Counted from the stretch's first letter, positions 1 through 10,056 are shown. The stretch is DNA of 64,000 nucleotides from Polynucleobacter sp. MWH-S4W17 (GCF_018687535.1 NZ_CP061295.1:1178001-1242000), one strand, 5' to 3'. A program made the numbers and translations. The notes: generated by a model from the letters alone, not told the origin.

Positions 1-3000
1 GTACTATTTCCACCGGTACCATTAACACTAAGGGTTGAATTTTGAACTGTGATGCTTGCATTTGATATGTACACACCATAGTTAGAGACGCCAGTAGTTC
101 CACCCGTTCCATTAACAGTAATGTACCCTGAACCAGTTGTACTAATATTGGTATTGCCTAGATAAGTACCGTAGTTTGTGCCGCAAGCGGCTGGACCACC
201 GGCACCACCAATACCATTAATGGTGATGTTGCCGCCTGCAGCCTGCATACTGCCACTATCAAAATAAGCACCATAGCGTGGTTCATTTAATGTGCCAGAG
301 GTAACAGCGTTGCCTGACATGTAAACATTGCCACCTGCCGTGCTAATGGTGCTATTGAAAATACCGACACCAAACCAACCAAATATGTCATCCTGCTTTG
401 CGCTAGCAGAGCCAACCGTTACTGCTGCAGCCCCAGCGTAAGGGGTCCAGGTTGTTGCACTAGTGACATTACCGCCACCAATCCATACGCCACCACCACC
501 GGTAGAAATGGAGTTGAATCCGGTATTGCGTAGTCCATTGTTTAACCATACAGAGCCAATTCCACTACCATCGGAGTCGGCCCAGAAAATAGTATTCAAT
601 TTTCCGCCAGCCGTACCATTGCTAATGGTGACATTCACATTGGTATTGACACCGTCCCAACCAAGAGAAATAGAATTTTTTGCCTGCAATAAAAGTGAGC
701 CAATGCCACTGGTATTTTCAGTAATGTTTGCCATTACATAAATATTGTTGCCATAAACAGAGATGGGGCCAGAGGTGTTTACAACATTAGAAATGGTGAC
801 GTTTTGGCTATTAGTGGTGTTGCCAATCGTTAGACCAGATTTGGCCCCAATAATAGAGAAGCGAGAGTTCCAATTAAATGGGTTACTAAAACTAGAACCA
901 CAAGAATTAATAGCTATATTTCCGGTATTGCGGAAATTGTAAGTTCCACCACTATTAATCTGATCGGCTATTAAGGTAACGTTTCCAGTGGTATTGGTTG
1001 TGCCATCACCACCAATATTGAATGTTCCTGAATTGGCAATGCCATAGCCAGAAGAGTTGGCGATACCCACTAATACAACATCACCCACGGCCGATGTGAT
1101 ATTGATTGTGCCGCCATCGCCGTTGATGCCAGCAATAATACGTTGAGTACCCGAACCAGCAGTGCCATTAAGTGTGATGCCGCCATTCGTAGTGATAATT
1201 CTATGGATGGCCCCGTCAGAATAAATATTGATACCAGCAGCATGCGAAGTTGCATCATTATTAACACCGCCAACACCAACAATGCTAATGGTGCCATTGC
1301 CTGAAGTTTGAATAAGGTCACCAGTTCCAGAGTTGGCATTAAAAGATACGATATCAACCCCAATACCGTATATTCCCGTAGGAGTGACAGAGGAACCTTT
1401 TCCACGAATACTGATATTTCCGCCGCCAGCATTTAATGTCGAGCTATGAAGCCATACCCCCCTGTAGCCAGGAGTCATACCATTAGCAAGAGTCAGGCTG
1501 GAGCCCATCGCATATCCGCTACCATCTAGTGCCCCACCGCCCAGCGTAATGTTGCCCCCACTAGTGTTAACGGTTAGCCTATCTAGAGCAATCATGCCCG
1601 CACCAGAGTTATCTGTATCCCCTGAAAATAAAACTGCACTTCCGTTAGTTGTTACAGCCAATCCAGAAGCATTGGTTGCGATGCTGTCGCGAGCGTCCAA
1701 TGTAATATTGCCGGCTTGATAAGCTGTAGTGGTCAAATTAGCATATAGGTTAATTTTTCCACCATAAATACTGATTGGTCCAGCAACAGATAATGCTGCT
1801 GTACTGATCGAGACATCCTGAGTATTTGTTGTGCTACCAATACGGAAAGAAGACAGTGTGGATGGGAATGTAAACCATCCGGCATCTACGCCCTGTCCAA
1901 ATGAGCCGTTATTAGATTCAAAAACAAAAGCACCGGTTGTATTGGTAATTGTAGGAGTAATGCCTAATGCAGTATTCCAACTCATCGTAGCGCCGCGGAA
2001 AGTAATATTTCCAGTGCCCGCCGAATAAGTCATATAGTCGAGCTTTAACAGCCCAGAATTATTTGCGTCACTATCAGCATTCAACGTGATGCTTCCATTA
2101 TTGGTTTTAATGGTATTCGCTGAACTTATAGTACTTATATTGTTGGCTGCGTTAATGGTAATCGCTGAACCATTAGCCGTCGTACTCAAGCTTGAATTGA
2201 GCGCAACGTTACCGCCATAAACAGTAATTGGCCCAGAAATATTGACTGCACTAGCTAACGTAATATTTTGAGTGTTTCCAGTATTGCCAATAGTCAACCC
2301 GCCAACAGATGCGTCAAGACTTAAATTAGTATTTGTGAAGCCCGATGAAAAATTAGTAGCGTTTGACAGTATTGAAACACTGCCACTGGTATTAACTGTT
2401 GTTATTGCCGGAAAAGATAAGGTATCACCGATTAGCGTGACGTTGCTAGAGGAGGTGGTGACGTTAGTGCCCGCCATTGAGCCCACAGATGAGTTACCTG
2501 TAAACCAAAGAGCAACAGCACTAGACACGAGGTTTTGACCTTTAATGCTGATGTTGCCAGATTTAGCGAGAACATTACCATTAATTTCAGTGGCAGCGCT
2601 ATAAGTCGATGTATTCGCCACACCAGAAATATTAATGCCACCTGATCCTGTTGCCTCGATTGTTCCGCCAAATTCCACGCCAATAGATTTGGCAGGATTA
2701 TTGATAGCACTTGCATCACCGATAATACTAATGGCATCCGTGACTGCGCCAGCAGAACGGAAGGTTGAGCCGCCAATGTTTACCCCAATTACCCACACAC
2801 TACCAGTTCCATAAGCGTTACCCGTGAGAGCTATCTTGCCAACGCCTGCATCCATTACGCTATTACTTACAGTGATTCCAGCATCAGTGGTGGCCAAACT
2901 TATATTTGGGCTCTGGCCGCGTAATGTAATATTGCCGCCCCCAGAGTTCAACCTGCTTCCATCCACCCAAATTCCGTATGTAAAAGCTGAGGTGCCGGTT

Positions 3001-5069
3001 GCAAATCCTGTAGCTAAATTAGCGCCGCCACCAAGAGTAATATCGCCACCATTAGTGGTGATGTTTGTCCCAGAAGTTAGGTAGATATGCCCCGCACTAG
3101 TATTGTTTGAGGCCCATAAGCTCACACCCAATGCACCGGATGTTGAAGTAATAGTGGCATTTGTTAATGTGATATTGGCTGTAGCCTGCAAGGATAAAAT
3201 TGCACTACCGCAAGCCGACTTGGTAAGGGTTACGCCATCATTCCAAACGATGTCACCCGTGACTTGATCGTAGACACTCGTACCTGAATTTAATACATTC
3301 TGGTATGTATTGGCAATTGCCTGAGTGATTGTTGCATCTGTTGGATCCAGTAACCATAAACCACCCTTTCCATTGGTCGCACCGGCATTGATAACTACGC
3401 CGTCAGTGATAAGCGTATGCCCAGATGTTTCGATCTGACCGCCATCTCCGCCATTGGCTCCACCTCTTGCAAAGATAGTGCCATACACATTCGTTGAGCT
3501 GTTCGCATTCCTTACATCAGACCAGATGACTACCTTGCCGCCATTACCGTTATCCGTTGCACTCGCATCAATGGTGACGTTTTGCCCCATGTATGTTGTG
3601 GTAGCTTGATAAGTGCCGTTGCTTCCTTGCCAATCACCACCCACCAAAACATTGCCGCCACCCGTTGCGCCGCTGACATTGACTGCAGTGTTGTCATCAA
3701 GCGTAATGGAGTCACCCAAGATCGTGACGTTACCGCCCTGACCTCTTCTGCTGCGTGAGTTGATGCTGGTGAAACCAGTCAATGCTGCTGTTAGCGGCAA
3801 TGATGGTGGATTGAATGGATCGCTAAATGGATTGGTGCTTTGCGCATTTGTGGCAACTACTTGAACATCACCGCCTTGTGTATCACCATCCGCATTAATG
3901 CTTGCATCTGCGACTGCAACTTGTGCACCCGCAATCTGAACTTGTCCGCCACGTTGTGAGCTACTCACGTCAATGTTGGCATTCACGTTCAGTGTTTGTG
4001 TTGCTTGTACTTTTAATGTGCCGCCTTGTACTGGGCTAGTAGCAATGACTTTGCCGGATATGGCCACGGTTTTACCGTTGATCGTGATCGTGCCAGCCTG
4101 TTCTGTGTCGCTGCTGACATCCAGCGTGCCAGTGTTAGTGACATTGCTGCCTTCCAGAACAATGCGGCCGCCTTTTTGGCTAACGCCCTTCGCTTCAATC
4201 GTGCCGCTGTTAATCACTGTAGCAGCAAGTTGGTTCATTGCGCGCGCTGACAGAATCACTAAACCATTCGGGGCTTTAATTGCGTAACGGTTTTCTACTA
4301 GCACATCAATTTGGCTAGCAGTTACGGTAATACTTTCTAATTTGCTTGAGGATCCAAAGTTCAGAGTAATAGCTTCGCCACCTGCCATCGCAACCGTTCC
4401 AGATTGCGCTAGGAGCAAGCCTGTGTTGCGCACCTCAGGGGCGAGCATAGCGATGTAGCCATTCAGGCTCGTTTGAATGGTGCCTTCGTTAATAACTTTG
4501 CCAGTACTGCCATTGCGATCAAAGGTAGTGCTACCAGCCATGAAGGCGGCGTCACTCATGCTATGCGTTGTGGCAACTATGCCACCGACGTTTACTTGAG
4601 CACCCGGTGCAAAGTACACACCCGCAGAGTTCAGCAAATAAACTTGGCCGTTAGCATTGAGGTTACCGAAGATTTGACTTGGATTTGGTGAGTTAACGCG
4701 ATTCAGAGCAACAGAGTTAGCACTTGGCTGCACAAAGTTGACAGTGGCTTGTGAGCCGATATCAAAGGTATTCCAATTAATGGCGGCACGATTCGATGTC
4801 TGTGTCACCGTCATCTTGTTGCCGTTGGTCATCATAGATGCCACACCAGCAGCAATTTGTCCACCTGTTGGCAATTGATTTGGTGCCGGTGGTGCAGCAA
4901 TAGCAGCGCCACCAGACATCACAGCTGCAACTGCAACTGCAAAGTTGCGAGTAATACGAGTCAGCGACTGCTCTTTACCGTGCGCGCGGACGATTTCACT
5001 CACGGCCACCCAAGCGCCCTGGGCTTTACTCCAGATCACCTTGAACATGCGGTTGAGTGAACTATTCAT
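1..5069 (-). CDS. Giant filamentous-haemagglutinin-like exoprotein TpsA1 (C-terminus beyond window)
   Basis: Secreted exoprotein of a two-partner secretion system, exported by the TpsB pore encoded just upstream. The frame is open from an ATG at 5069 to the left edge, at least 1689 codons. Residues 1-32 match an extended signal peptide region (MNSSLNRMFKVIWSKAQGAW, then VAVSEIVRAHGK). A hydrophobic signal core lies at about 42-60, and the TPS haemagglutination domain follows from about 63 with NSVALNRV near 118-125. The NPNG-type motif reads NSAG (147-150). The rest is beta-helix-like sequence rich in T, N, G, S and I, with recurring units such as GPISxYGG. The function of the mature protein (adhesion, aggregation or competition) cannot be told because the C-terminus is missing. 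It follows the basic-protein gene by 50 bases. Confidence 0.9.
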   Translation of the reverse strand, partial: MNSSLNRMFKVIWSKAQGAWVAVSEIVRAHGKEQSLTRITRNFAVAVAAVMSGGAAIAAPPAPNQLPTGGQIAAGVASMMTNGNKMTVTQTSNRAAINWNTFDIGSQATVNFVQPSANSVALNRVNSPNPSQIFGNLNANGQVYLLNSAGVYFAPGAQVNVGGIVATTHSMSDAAFMAGSTTFDRNGSTGKVINEGTIQTSLNGYIAMLAPEVRNTGLLLAQSGTVAMAGGEAITLNFGSSSKLESITVTASQIDVLVENRYAIKAPNGLVILSARAMNQLAATVINSGTIEAKGVSQKGGRIVLEGSNVTNTGTLDVSSDTEQAGTITINGKTVAISGKVIATSPVQGGTLKVQATQTLNVNANIDVSSSQRGGQVQIAGAQVAVADASINADGDTQGGDVQVVATNAQSTNPFSDPFNPPSLPLTAALTGFTSINSRSRRGQGGNVTILGDSITLDDNTAVNVSGATGGGNVLVGGDWQGSNGTYQATTTYMGQNVTIDASATDNGNGGKVVIWSDVRNANSSTNVYGTIFARGGANGGDGGQIETSGHTLITDGVVINAGATNGKGGLWLLDPTDATITQAIANTYQNVLNSGTSVYDQVTGDIVWNDGVTLTKSACGSAILSLQATANITLTNATITSTSGALGVSLWASNNTSAGHIYLTSGTNITTNGGDITLGGGANLATGFATGTSAFTYGIWVDGSRLNSGGGNITLRGQSPNISLATTDAGITVSNSVMDAGVGKIALTGNAYGTGSVWVIGVNIGGSTFRSAGAVTDAISIIGDASAINNPAKSIGVEFGGTIEATGSGGINISGVANTSTYSAATEINGNVLAKSGNISIKGQNLVSSAVALWFTGNSSVGSMAGTNVTTSSSNVTLIGDTLSFPAITTVNTSGSVSILSNATNFSSGFTNTNLSLDASVGGLTIGNTGNTQNITLASAVNISGPITVYGGNVALNSSLSTTANGSAITINAANNISTISSANTIKTNNGSITLNADSDANNSGLLKLDYMTYSAGTGNITFRGATMSWNTALGITPTITNTTGAFVFESNNGSFGQGVDAGWFTFPSTLSSFRIGSTTNTQDVSISTAALSVAGPISIYGGKINLYANLTTTAYQAGNITLDARDSIATNASGLAVTTNGSAVLFSGDTDNSGAGMIALDRLTVNTSGGNITLGGGALDGSGYAMGSSLTLANGMTPGYRGVWLHSSTLNAGGGNISIRGKGSSVTPTGIYGIGVDIVSFNANSGTGDLIQTSGNGTISIVGVGGVNNDATSHAAGINIYSDGAIHRIITTNGGITLNGTAGSGTQRIIAGINGDGGTINITSAVGDVVLVGIANSSGYGIANSGTFNIGGDGTTNTTGNVTLIADQINSGGTYNFRNTGNIAINSCGSSFSNPFNWNSRFSIIGAKSGLTIGNTTNSQNVTISNVVNTSGPISVYGNNIYVMANITENTSGIGSLLLQAKNSISLGWDGVNTNVNVTISNGTAGGKLNTIFWADSDGSGIGSVWLNNGLRNTGFNSISTGGGGVWIGGGNVTSATTWTPYAGAAAVTVGSASAKQDDIFGWFGVGIFNSTISTAGGNVYMSGNAVTSGTLNEPRYGAYFDSGSMQAAGGNITINGIGGAGGPAACGTNYGTYLGNTNISTTGSGYITVNGTGGTTGVSNYGVYISNASITVQNSTLSVNGTGGNS

Positions 5070-5119
5070 TCGCTGAAATTAATTATTAGCTATGCAATAT
5101 CTTGAAGTTAGCGTGATGA

Positions 5120-5719
5120 CTAAACGCCACCTTGATCTAGCTCATCAAAATGACGATTGACTAGCGCACGCAATTCATCAATCTGCTCAATCGCATATTG
5201 TCGATTTGGGAATACTGCTGGCAAGCGCAATACATTGCCGTCTTCAGCCAAGAAAGCAGCTTCAACAGAAACAGCCTCTCCAAGGGTGCGTACAGCAAAT
5301 ACGCCGCGGCCTGTAATCGGCTGACTTGCACCTGCATCTTCTGCGGCTTGATTGGATTGCGTCATTTGCGCTCCTTCGTTAATTGCCTGTAAAGGCGCCG
5401 TGGAAACTGTAGGCTGCCCTAATACGGTTTTTGTTGTTGGCTTTGATGTTGTTTTTGGCATAGTTTTTGTTGTTGCTTTAGATGCTGTTTTTGTCATTGT
5501 TTTTTGTGGAGTTTTCAAAGTTGATTTCGGTGCTGATTTTGCAATTGGCTTAGTAGCAGGTTTGATGGAAGATTTCACGGCGTTCTTCACTGCAGTTTTT
5601 GTCGCAGACCTTGCTACCGGTTTGCTTGCTGCTTTGGCCGCAGGCTTCTTAATAACCTTAGCGGCAGGTTTTGCTGCACTGCGCGCTTTAGAGGTGACGG
5701 TCTTTGCTTTAGTTTTCAT
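5120..5719 (-). CDS. Histone H1-like basic protein encoded between tpsB and tpsA1
   Basis: A 199-residue protein of unknown function. Residues 1-98 are low-complexity and strongly basic, built from irregular KPAAK, KTxxK and SKPTTK-like units, as in histone H1-like or AlgP-like tails. A short linker follows. Residues 138-199 look folded and acidic to neutral, with TLGEAVSVEAAFLAEDGNV, LPAVFPNRQ and a final helix ending HFDELDQGGV. There is no signal peptide, so it should be cytoplasmic, perhaps binding nucleic acid. Its ATG overlaps the tpsB stop codon as ATGA, which implies translational coupling to the transporter gene, and tpsA1 starts 50 bases downstream. A role in the TPS pathway is inferred from position only. 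Confidence 0.75.
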   Translation of the reverse strand: MKTKAKTVTSKARSAAKPAAKVIKKPAAKAASKPVARSATKTAVKNAVKSSIKPATKPIAKSAPKSTLKTPQKTMTKTASKATTKTMPKTTSKPTTKTVLGQPTVSTAPLQAINEGAQMTQSNQAAEDAGASQPITGRGVFAVRTLGEAVSVEAAFLAEDGNVLRLPAVFPNRQYAIEQIDELRALVNRHFDELDQGGV

Positions 5720-7434
5720 ATGGGCAGAGTTGCTGTAATCCAGAATCGATGAGAGCTAATGCCCCCGTTTTGTGTCAGGTAGTTTGTTACGCTTTGGGTA
5801 AGGCCACCAGTTCGCATGGCAAATGCGCCCTTCACATTTAAGTTGTAAGGGCCTAGCCAAGCTAAGCTCACGCCGGCACCTTGGAGTACGTAGTTGTTGC
5901 TAACGGTATTGATCGCTGGATTGAATTTCCAGGTCTGCACATTTCCAATGTCATAGAAGCCCGCAACTTGAGTTTGGTAAGGCAAGTCATGGCGAAGCTC
6001 AACCGTAGTTAAGTTACCTTGACTGCCAGCGCCTTGACCTGAACCGTAGGCGCGCACATTCAACGGGCCGCCTAAGTAGAGTTGCTCAGAGCTATCCATA
6101 TTCTTGCTTGCCCACTGACCCGAAACGGAAACATATGCAGACATCTCATCGGTTACCGTTTGCAAACGAGTAAGGGCGTAACGCGCTTTTGAAAAGCTAC
6201 CTGCTACCCCATAAGTAGAGCTATAAGGCCCATTGATGTTTCGAGAGATATCGCCACCAGATACGTTTAATAAACCAGTGTTGATACCTCCGCCCCAAAT
6301 ATCATCCAAACGATTACCGTTAAGACCCAATTGCGCCACACTGGTTGTGTAGGTTTGGTCTTGATTAACACCAGCAATGGTCCAGTTCTTAAATTCACTG
6401 TAATTCCAATTAAACGTGGTGATTAAGTTCGCGGGACGGGAGCGAATCAGCGGCATGCTTGCTTCAACACCACCAGTATTGGCGATACCATTGGCATACA
6501 AGCTATTGAAGCTTTGGTTGAGCACACGATAGGCCATGGTGCTGCCATTCACACCCATGCGCAAACCACTAGTGCCGACCGGCGCGGTGTAACTTACACG
6601 ACCATAACTATTGCCTTCTGAGTACATTGCATAGGCAGATAACTGATCACCAATACCCAATGGGCCATTAGCATTTGCTAAGACCGATGTACGAATCTTG
6701 CCGCTATTGGCATCGCCATAGTTATCAACACTGACTTGGCCATTGATCAAGGGCTTATCTTCTACCGTCAAAACTAAAATCGTATCGCCCGGTTGGGTGC
6801 CGCTTTGCAAACTGCTTGTGACCGATACATCCGGTAGATCATTCAATGTGAGCAAAGCAAAATCAAGTTGATCAAGCGATAACTCTGATGCTTTTGGAAT
6901 GTGTGAGTAGACCCACTCTTCCACTCGCTCATTACTGACCCGCTTAGAGCGGTTATCAATGGAAATGCCACCGAGCTTTGCTTCAATCAATTGAATGCGC
7001 ACTACACCAGCTGTGATGTCTTGCTTTGGTAGCACTGCGCGAACTAGCCATCCACGCTCGCGGTAATACTGCGTGATTGCATTCGTTAGCTGGGTAAGAT
7101 CATCAAACGTGATCGGAGTATTAACCAAGTCTTTTGCCAAATGGTCTAAATCAGCAGTGGGAACTTTGGTATTTCCGGTAAATTCAAAACGCTTTACGAC
7201 AAAAGTCATTTGCCCTGGAGGTGGAGCACTTGGCTTCACCTCTAACGGAGCAACATTGCGTGTTGCATCTGGAAGAAGTGGCGCTGTAGGCTCAAGCTCA
7301 CGGTTTTGTTGCAATAACTGACCAGCGGAGGTTTGGGCGGTAGCAGTTGAACCCCCCAAAAGGGTGCAGAAAAGGATGAATCCAAAGGAAAGGGCAAAGA
7401 ATATTTGCCCTTGAGTTCGCGCGCGTACATACAT
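5716..7434 (-). CDS. Two-partner secretion outer-membrane transporter TpsB (ShlB/FhaC family)
   Basis: Outer-membrane Omp85-superfamily pore that recognises the TPS domain of its exoprotein and carries it across the outer membrane. The 572 residues fit the family length. They start with a signal peptide (about 1-34, ending STATAQ). A POTRA domain begins near MTFVVKRFEFTGNTKVPTAD (about 75-140), with a second POTRA-like stretch to about 215 (VVRIQLIEAKLGGISIDN). A 16-strand-type barrel fills the rest, with the conserved loop-6 motif as VRAYGSG near 457-463 and TVELRHDLP after it. It is the first gene of a three-gene minus-strand unit ending in tpsA1. It may also serve TpsA2 (34546-38223), which has no transporter gene beside it. 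Confidence 0.93.
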   Translation of the reverse strand: MYVRARTQGQIFFALSFGFILFCTLLGGSTATAQTSAGQLLQQNRELEPTAPLLPDATRNVAPLEVKPSAPPPGQMTFVVKRFEFTGNTKVPTADLDHLAKDLVNTPITFDDLTQLTNAITQYYRERGWLVRAVLPKQDITAGVVRIQLIEAKLGGISIDNRSKRVSNERVEEWVYSHIPKASELSLDQLDFALLTLNDLPDVSVTSSLQSGTQPGDTILVLTVEDKPLINGQVSVDNYGDANSGKIRTSVLANANGPLGIGDQLSAYAMYSEGNSYGRVSYTAPVGTSGLRMGVNGSTMAYRVLNQSFNSLYANGIANTGGVEASMPLIRSRPANLITTFNWNYSEFKNWTIAGVNQDQTYTTSVAQLGLNGNRLDDIWGGGINTGLLNVSGGDISRNINGPYSSTYGVAGSFSKARYALTRLQTVTDEMSAYVSVSGQWASKNMDSSEQLYLGGPLNVRAYGSGQGAGSQGNLTTVELRHDLPYQTQVAGFYDIGNVQTWKFNPAINTVSNNYVLQGAGVSLAWLGPYNLNVKGAFAMRTGGLTQSVTNYLTQNGGISSHRFWITATLPI

Positions 7435-7577
7435 GCACGTGATTTTACTTTAAAAACGCCATTTTTGACGCTTTAAATGGCTATCCGGTCATCAAAAATA
7501 GCGCCCTGATAACGTTCTAACTCATTGATTTATATAGTTTTTGTATCTGCTTAATAATTAGGCAGGAAAAAGTCTCT

Positions 7578-7605
7578 AAAAAGAGGTTCTTTTTTAGAAC
7601 TTTTT
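7578..7605. promoter_or_regulatory. AT-rich hairpin in the tpsB/nadA divergent intergenic region
   Basis: The 289 bases between tpsB and nadA hold one visible structure. GTTCT (7586-7590) and AGAAC (7596-7600) are separated by five T and flanked by AAAAA and TTTTT. It could be a weak terminator or a regulator site. I see no confident sigma70 promoter pair on either strand here. Confidence 0.25.
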
Positions 7606-7723
7606 GGCCTCATTTTTATGCTGATGAACGCAGGAAGAATGGCCAACCCTTTGGTGCAAATTTCCGCAAAAACGCGGCATTTTGAATATATTTGCCAATT
7701 CTTTATGCACGCTAAAATTGCTT

Positions 7724-8839
7724 ATGAGCTCACCTATTGCCTTTGATTACCCCCAGCAAAATGCTGCTGGCGCCACCTGTACCGCCCAAGCTTGGGCCAA
7801 AACCCCTCCCCAACTTCATGGTTCCGAGAAGGTCGCCGTCATTGCTCGCATTAAACAATTATTGGTTGAGAAAGATGCTGCTTTAGTCGCCCACTACTAT
7901 GTTGACGGTGACATTCAGGATTTAGCGATGGAGACCGGTGGGTACGTTGCTGACTCTTTGGAGATGGCGCGTTTTGGTAAAAATCATTCAGCAAAAAATC
8001 TAATTGTTGCCGGCGTTCGCTTTATGGGCGAGTCTGCAAAAATACTTAGCCCTGAAAAACGCGTGTTCATGCCCGACCTGGATGCAACCTGTTCGCTTGA
8101 CTTAGGTTGCGATGCTTCAGACTTTGCAGCATTTAGAGCTGCGCATCCTGATCGCGTTGTCGTGGTGTATGCAAACACTTCGGCAGCAGTTAAAGCTCAA
8201 GCCGATTGGATGGTGACCAGTTCTTGTGCATTAGCGATCGTGCATCAACTCAAAGTTGAAGGTAAAAAAATCTTGTGGGCACCCGATCGTCATTTGGGTC
8301 GTTACATTCAAGAGCAAACTGGCGCGGATATGTTGCTATGGAATGGCGCTTGCATTGTTCATGATGAATTTAAAGCTGTTGAGCTTGAACTTTTAAAGGC
8401 CGCCCACCCCAACGCAATGATCTTGGTTCATCCAGAGTCACCGCAAGCAGTCGTTGACCTTGCAGACGTTGTGGGCTCTACCTCTGCCATGATTAAGGCC
8501 GTGGTTGAAGGCGCTGCTACTGAGTACATTGTGGCTACTGATAACGGCATCTTGCATCGCATGCGCCAGCTAGCCCCCAATAAGAAACTGATTGAAGCGC
8601 CAACTGCTGGCAATAGTGCAACCTGTAAAAGTTGCGCTCACTGCCCATGGATGGCCATGAATGGCTTACAAGGAATATTGAATTGCCTAGAATACGAATC
8701 TGGTGAAATCTTCGTCGAAGAACCTATTCGTGTTCAAGCACTGGGTTGCATAGAGCGCATGCTCGACTTCACCAAAAAACATCCTGACCTTTTAGCTAAA
8801 GCGCAGCATGGCTTTGTAAAAAATATTGGCGCCGCTTAA
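7724..8839 (+). CDS. nadA: Quinolinate synthase NadA
   Basis: Condenses iminoaspartate with dihydroxyacetone phosphate to quinolinate, the second step of de novo NAD synthesis, using a [4Fe-4S] cluster. The three cluster cysteine regions are visible, numbered from the ATG at 7724: C123 in [11 protein letters not shown]210 in GACIVHDEF, and the CKSCAHC block at 301-307. [13 protein letters not shown] and [13 protein letters not shown] are also typical. I chose ATG 7724 (MSSPIAFDY) over an in-frame TTG at 7682, which adds 14 residues unlike the family. No strong ribosome-binding site precedes either. It is followed 15 bases later by nadC; nadB lies at 12270-13928 on the other strand. Confidence 0.95.
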   Translation: MSSPIAFDYPQQNAAGATCTAQAWAKTPPQLHGSEKVAVIARIKQLLVEKDAALVAHYYVDGDIQDLAMETGGYVADSLEMARFGKNHSAKNLIVAGVRFMGESAKILSPEKRVFMPDLDATCSLDLGCDASDFAAFRAAHPDRVVVVYANTSAAVKAQADWMVTSSCALAIVHQLKVEGKKILWAPDRHLGRYIQEQTGADMLLWNGACIVHDEFKAVELELLKAAHPNAMILVHPESPQAVVDLADVVGSTSAMIKAVVEGAATEYIVATDNGILHRMRQLAPNKKLIEAPTAGNSATCKSCAHCPWMAMNGLQGILNCLEYESGEIFVEEPIRVQALGCIERMLDFTKKHPDLLAKAQHGFVKNIGAA

Positions 8840-8854
8840 TTTTTATATTGATAT

Positions 8855-9709
8855 ATGTTTGAATACAACGAAACCTTAGAGCAAGCACGCCAACGCAATA
8901 TTCATGATGCACTCATGGAAGATATCGGCACTGGTGATTGGACTGCAAAGCTCGTTCCCAGAAAACCAGTAAAGGCGCAGCTCATTGTCCGTCAAGAAGC
9001 TGTACTTTGTGGTGTGGATTGGTTTGAAGGCACACTCAAGAAGCTTGATCCCAACTCCAAAGTAACTTGGCATTACCTAGAGGGCGACATGATGAAACCC
9101 GATACCAAGGTTTGCGATATTGAAGCTGACTCACAAGCACTCCTATCTGCCGAACGTACCTGTATTAACTTCTTGCAAACGCTTTCTTGGACAGCCAGCA
9201 TAACGCGTCAGCACGTTGATGCAATTGCGGGCGCTAGCCCGAATCCAAAGGGCTGCGCGGTATTGGATACACGTAAAACCGTTCCTGGATTACGTCAGGC
9301 TCAGAAGTACGCAGTACTCGTTGGCGGCGGCAAAAATCAACGTCTAGCCCTTTGGCACGGCATTCTGATTAAAGAGAATCATATTGCCGCAGCTGGAAGT
9401 GTTACTGCAGCTTTAAAGAATGCTCAAGCACTTACTGCTGGAGTGGATATTCAGATTGAAGTAGAAAACTTTGCTGAACTTGAAGAGGCTCTAGCTGCGG
9501 GTGCGAAAAGTATTTTGATTGATAACTTCAATGCCGATCAAATGAAGCAAGCTGTTGCCATTTCCGCTGGACGTGCTTTGCTAGAAGCCTCTGGTGGTAT
9601 CAACCTAGATCAAATGCGCGCTATTGCATCTACTGGTGTTGATCGCATCTCCCTTGGAAAACTCACCAAGGATGTGAATGCGGTTGATTTCTCGATGCGC
9701 ATTTTGTAG
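8855..9709 (+). CDS. nadC: Nicotinate-nucleotide pyrophosphorylase (carboxylating) NadC
   Basis: Converts quinolinate and PRPP to nicotinate mononucleotide with loss of CO2, the third step of de novo NAD synthesis. The 284 residues are normal length. Visible family signatures are the phosphoribosyl/quinolinate-binding block DTRKTVPGLRQAQKYAV, GGGKNQRL, HGILIKENH, and the C-terminal barrel strands with IEVEN, SILIDNF, LEASGGI and DRISLGKLT. It lies 15 bases after nadA on the same strand, so the two are very likely co-transcribed. No terminator-like hairpin was seen in the 8 bases before the convergent antitoxin gene. Confidence 0.96.
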   Translation: MFEYNETLEQARQRNIHDALMEDIGTGDWTAKLVPRKPVKAQLIVRQEAVLCGVDWFEGTLKKLDPNSKVTWHYLEGDMMKPDTKVCDIEADSQALLSAERTCINFLQTLSWTASITRQHVDAIAGASPNPKGCAVLDTRKTVPGLRQAQKYAVLVGGGKNQRLALWHGILIKENHIAAAGSVTAALKNAQALTAGVDIQIEVENFAELEEALAAGAKSILIDNFNADQMKQAVAISAGRALLEASGGINLDQMRAIASTGVDRISLGKLTKDVNAVDFSMRIL

Positions 9710-9717
9710 CAATTTGG

Positions 9718-10056
9718 TTATACCAATAGCACTTGAATGCCCTTAGTTTCAATTAGCTGAAGTAGCTTGGCAGCGGCACCACTAGGGTGCTTTCCAGAAC
9801 CTGTCGACTCCCATTTTTGAACTGTAGAGACACTTACATTTAGTAGTGAGGCAAAAATGGATTGACTCATTCTTGCTTGATGAATGCGTATATCCGTCAC
9901 TTTTTTAGGTGTAAATAATGGTGGCTTTTCTAAGCAAAGGGTCTTCATTTTTGCATAATCATGCTTTGTTAAAAGACCGTGCTCCTCCAATGCCTGCGCC
10001 ATTTCCAATAGCTCGTCAAGCACCCTTCTATCTTCAGATTTTAATTTTTTACTCAT
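9718..10056 (-). CDS. HigA-like XRE-family antitoxin
   Basis: A 112-residue DNA-binding antitoxin that should neutralise the toxin encoded immediately upstream and repress the operon. The C-terminal half is a Cro/CI helix-turn-helix: IRIHQARMSQSIFASLLNVS then VSTVQKWESTGSGKHPSG (about residues 56-93). The N-terminal helices (DRRVLDELLEMAQALEEHGLL) probably contact the toxin. The gene overlaps the toxin gene by 8 bases, with the toxin first, the order seen in higBA-type modules. A perfect palindrome upstream of the toxin (10442-10462) is the likely operator. Family assignment is by motif, not by search. Confidence 0.88.
   Translation of the reverse strand: MSKKLKSEDRRVLDELLEMAQALEEHGLLTKHDYAKMKTLCLEKPPLFTPKKVTDIRIHQARMSQSIFASLLNVSVSTVQKWESTGSGKHPSGAAAKLLQLIETKGIQVLLV

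Noticed and set aside
463..4691. Several plus-strand frames of 60-104 codons and minus-strand frames of up to 120 codons within the first 5 kb
   Set aside because: They are shadows of the single long tpsA1 frame. None has a recognisable domain or ribosome-binding site, and the tpsA1 frame is continuous through all of them.
1..5069. Repeats in tpsA1 as a possible CRISPR array
   Set aside because: The repeats are imperfect, in frame and unevenly spaced, and they encode beta-helix modules. No cas genes are present in the window.
7682..7723. TTG start for nadA
   Set aside because: It adds 14 residues (through LKLL) not typical of NadA and has no better ribosome-binding site than ATG 7724.
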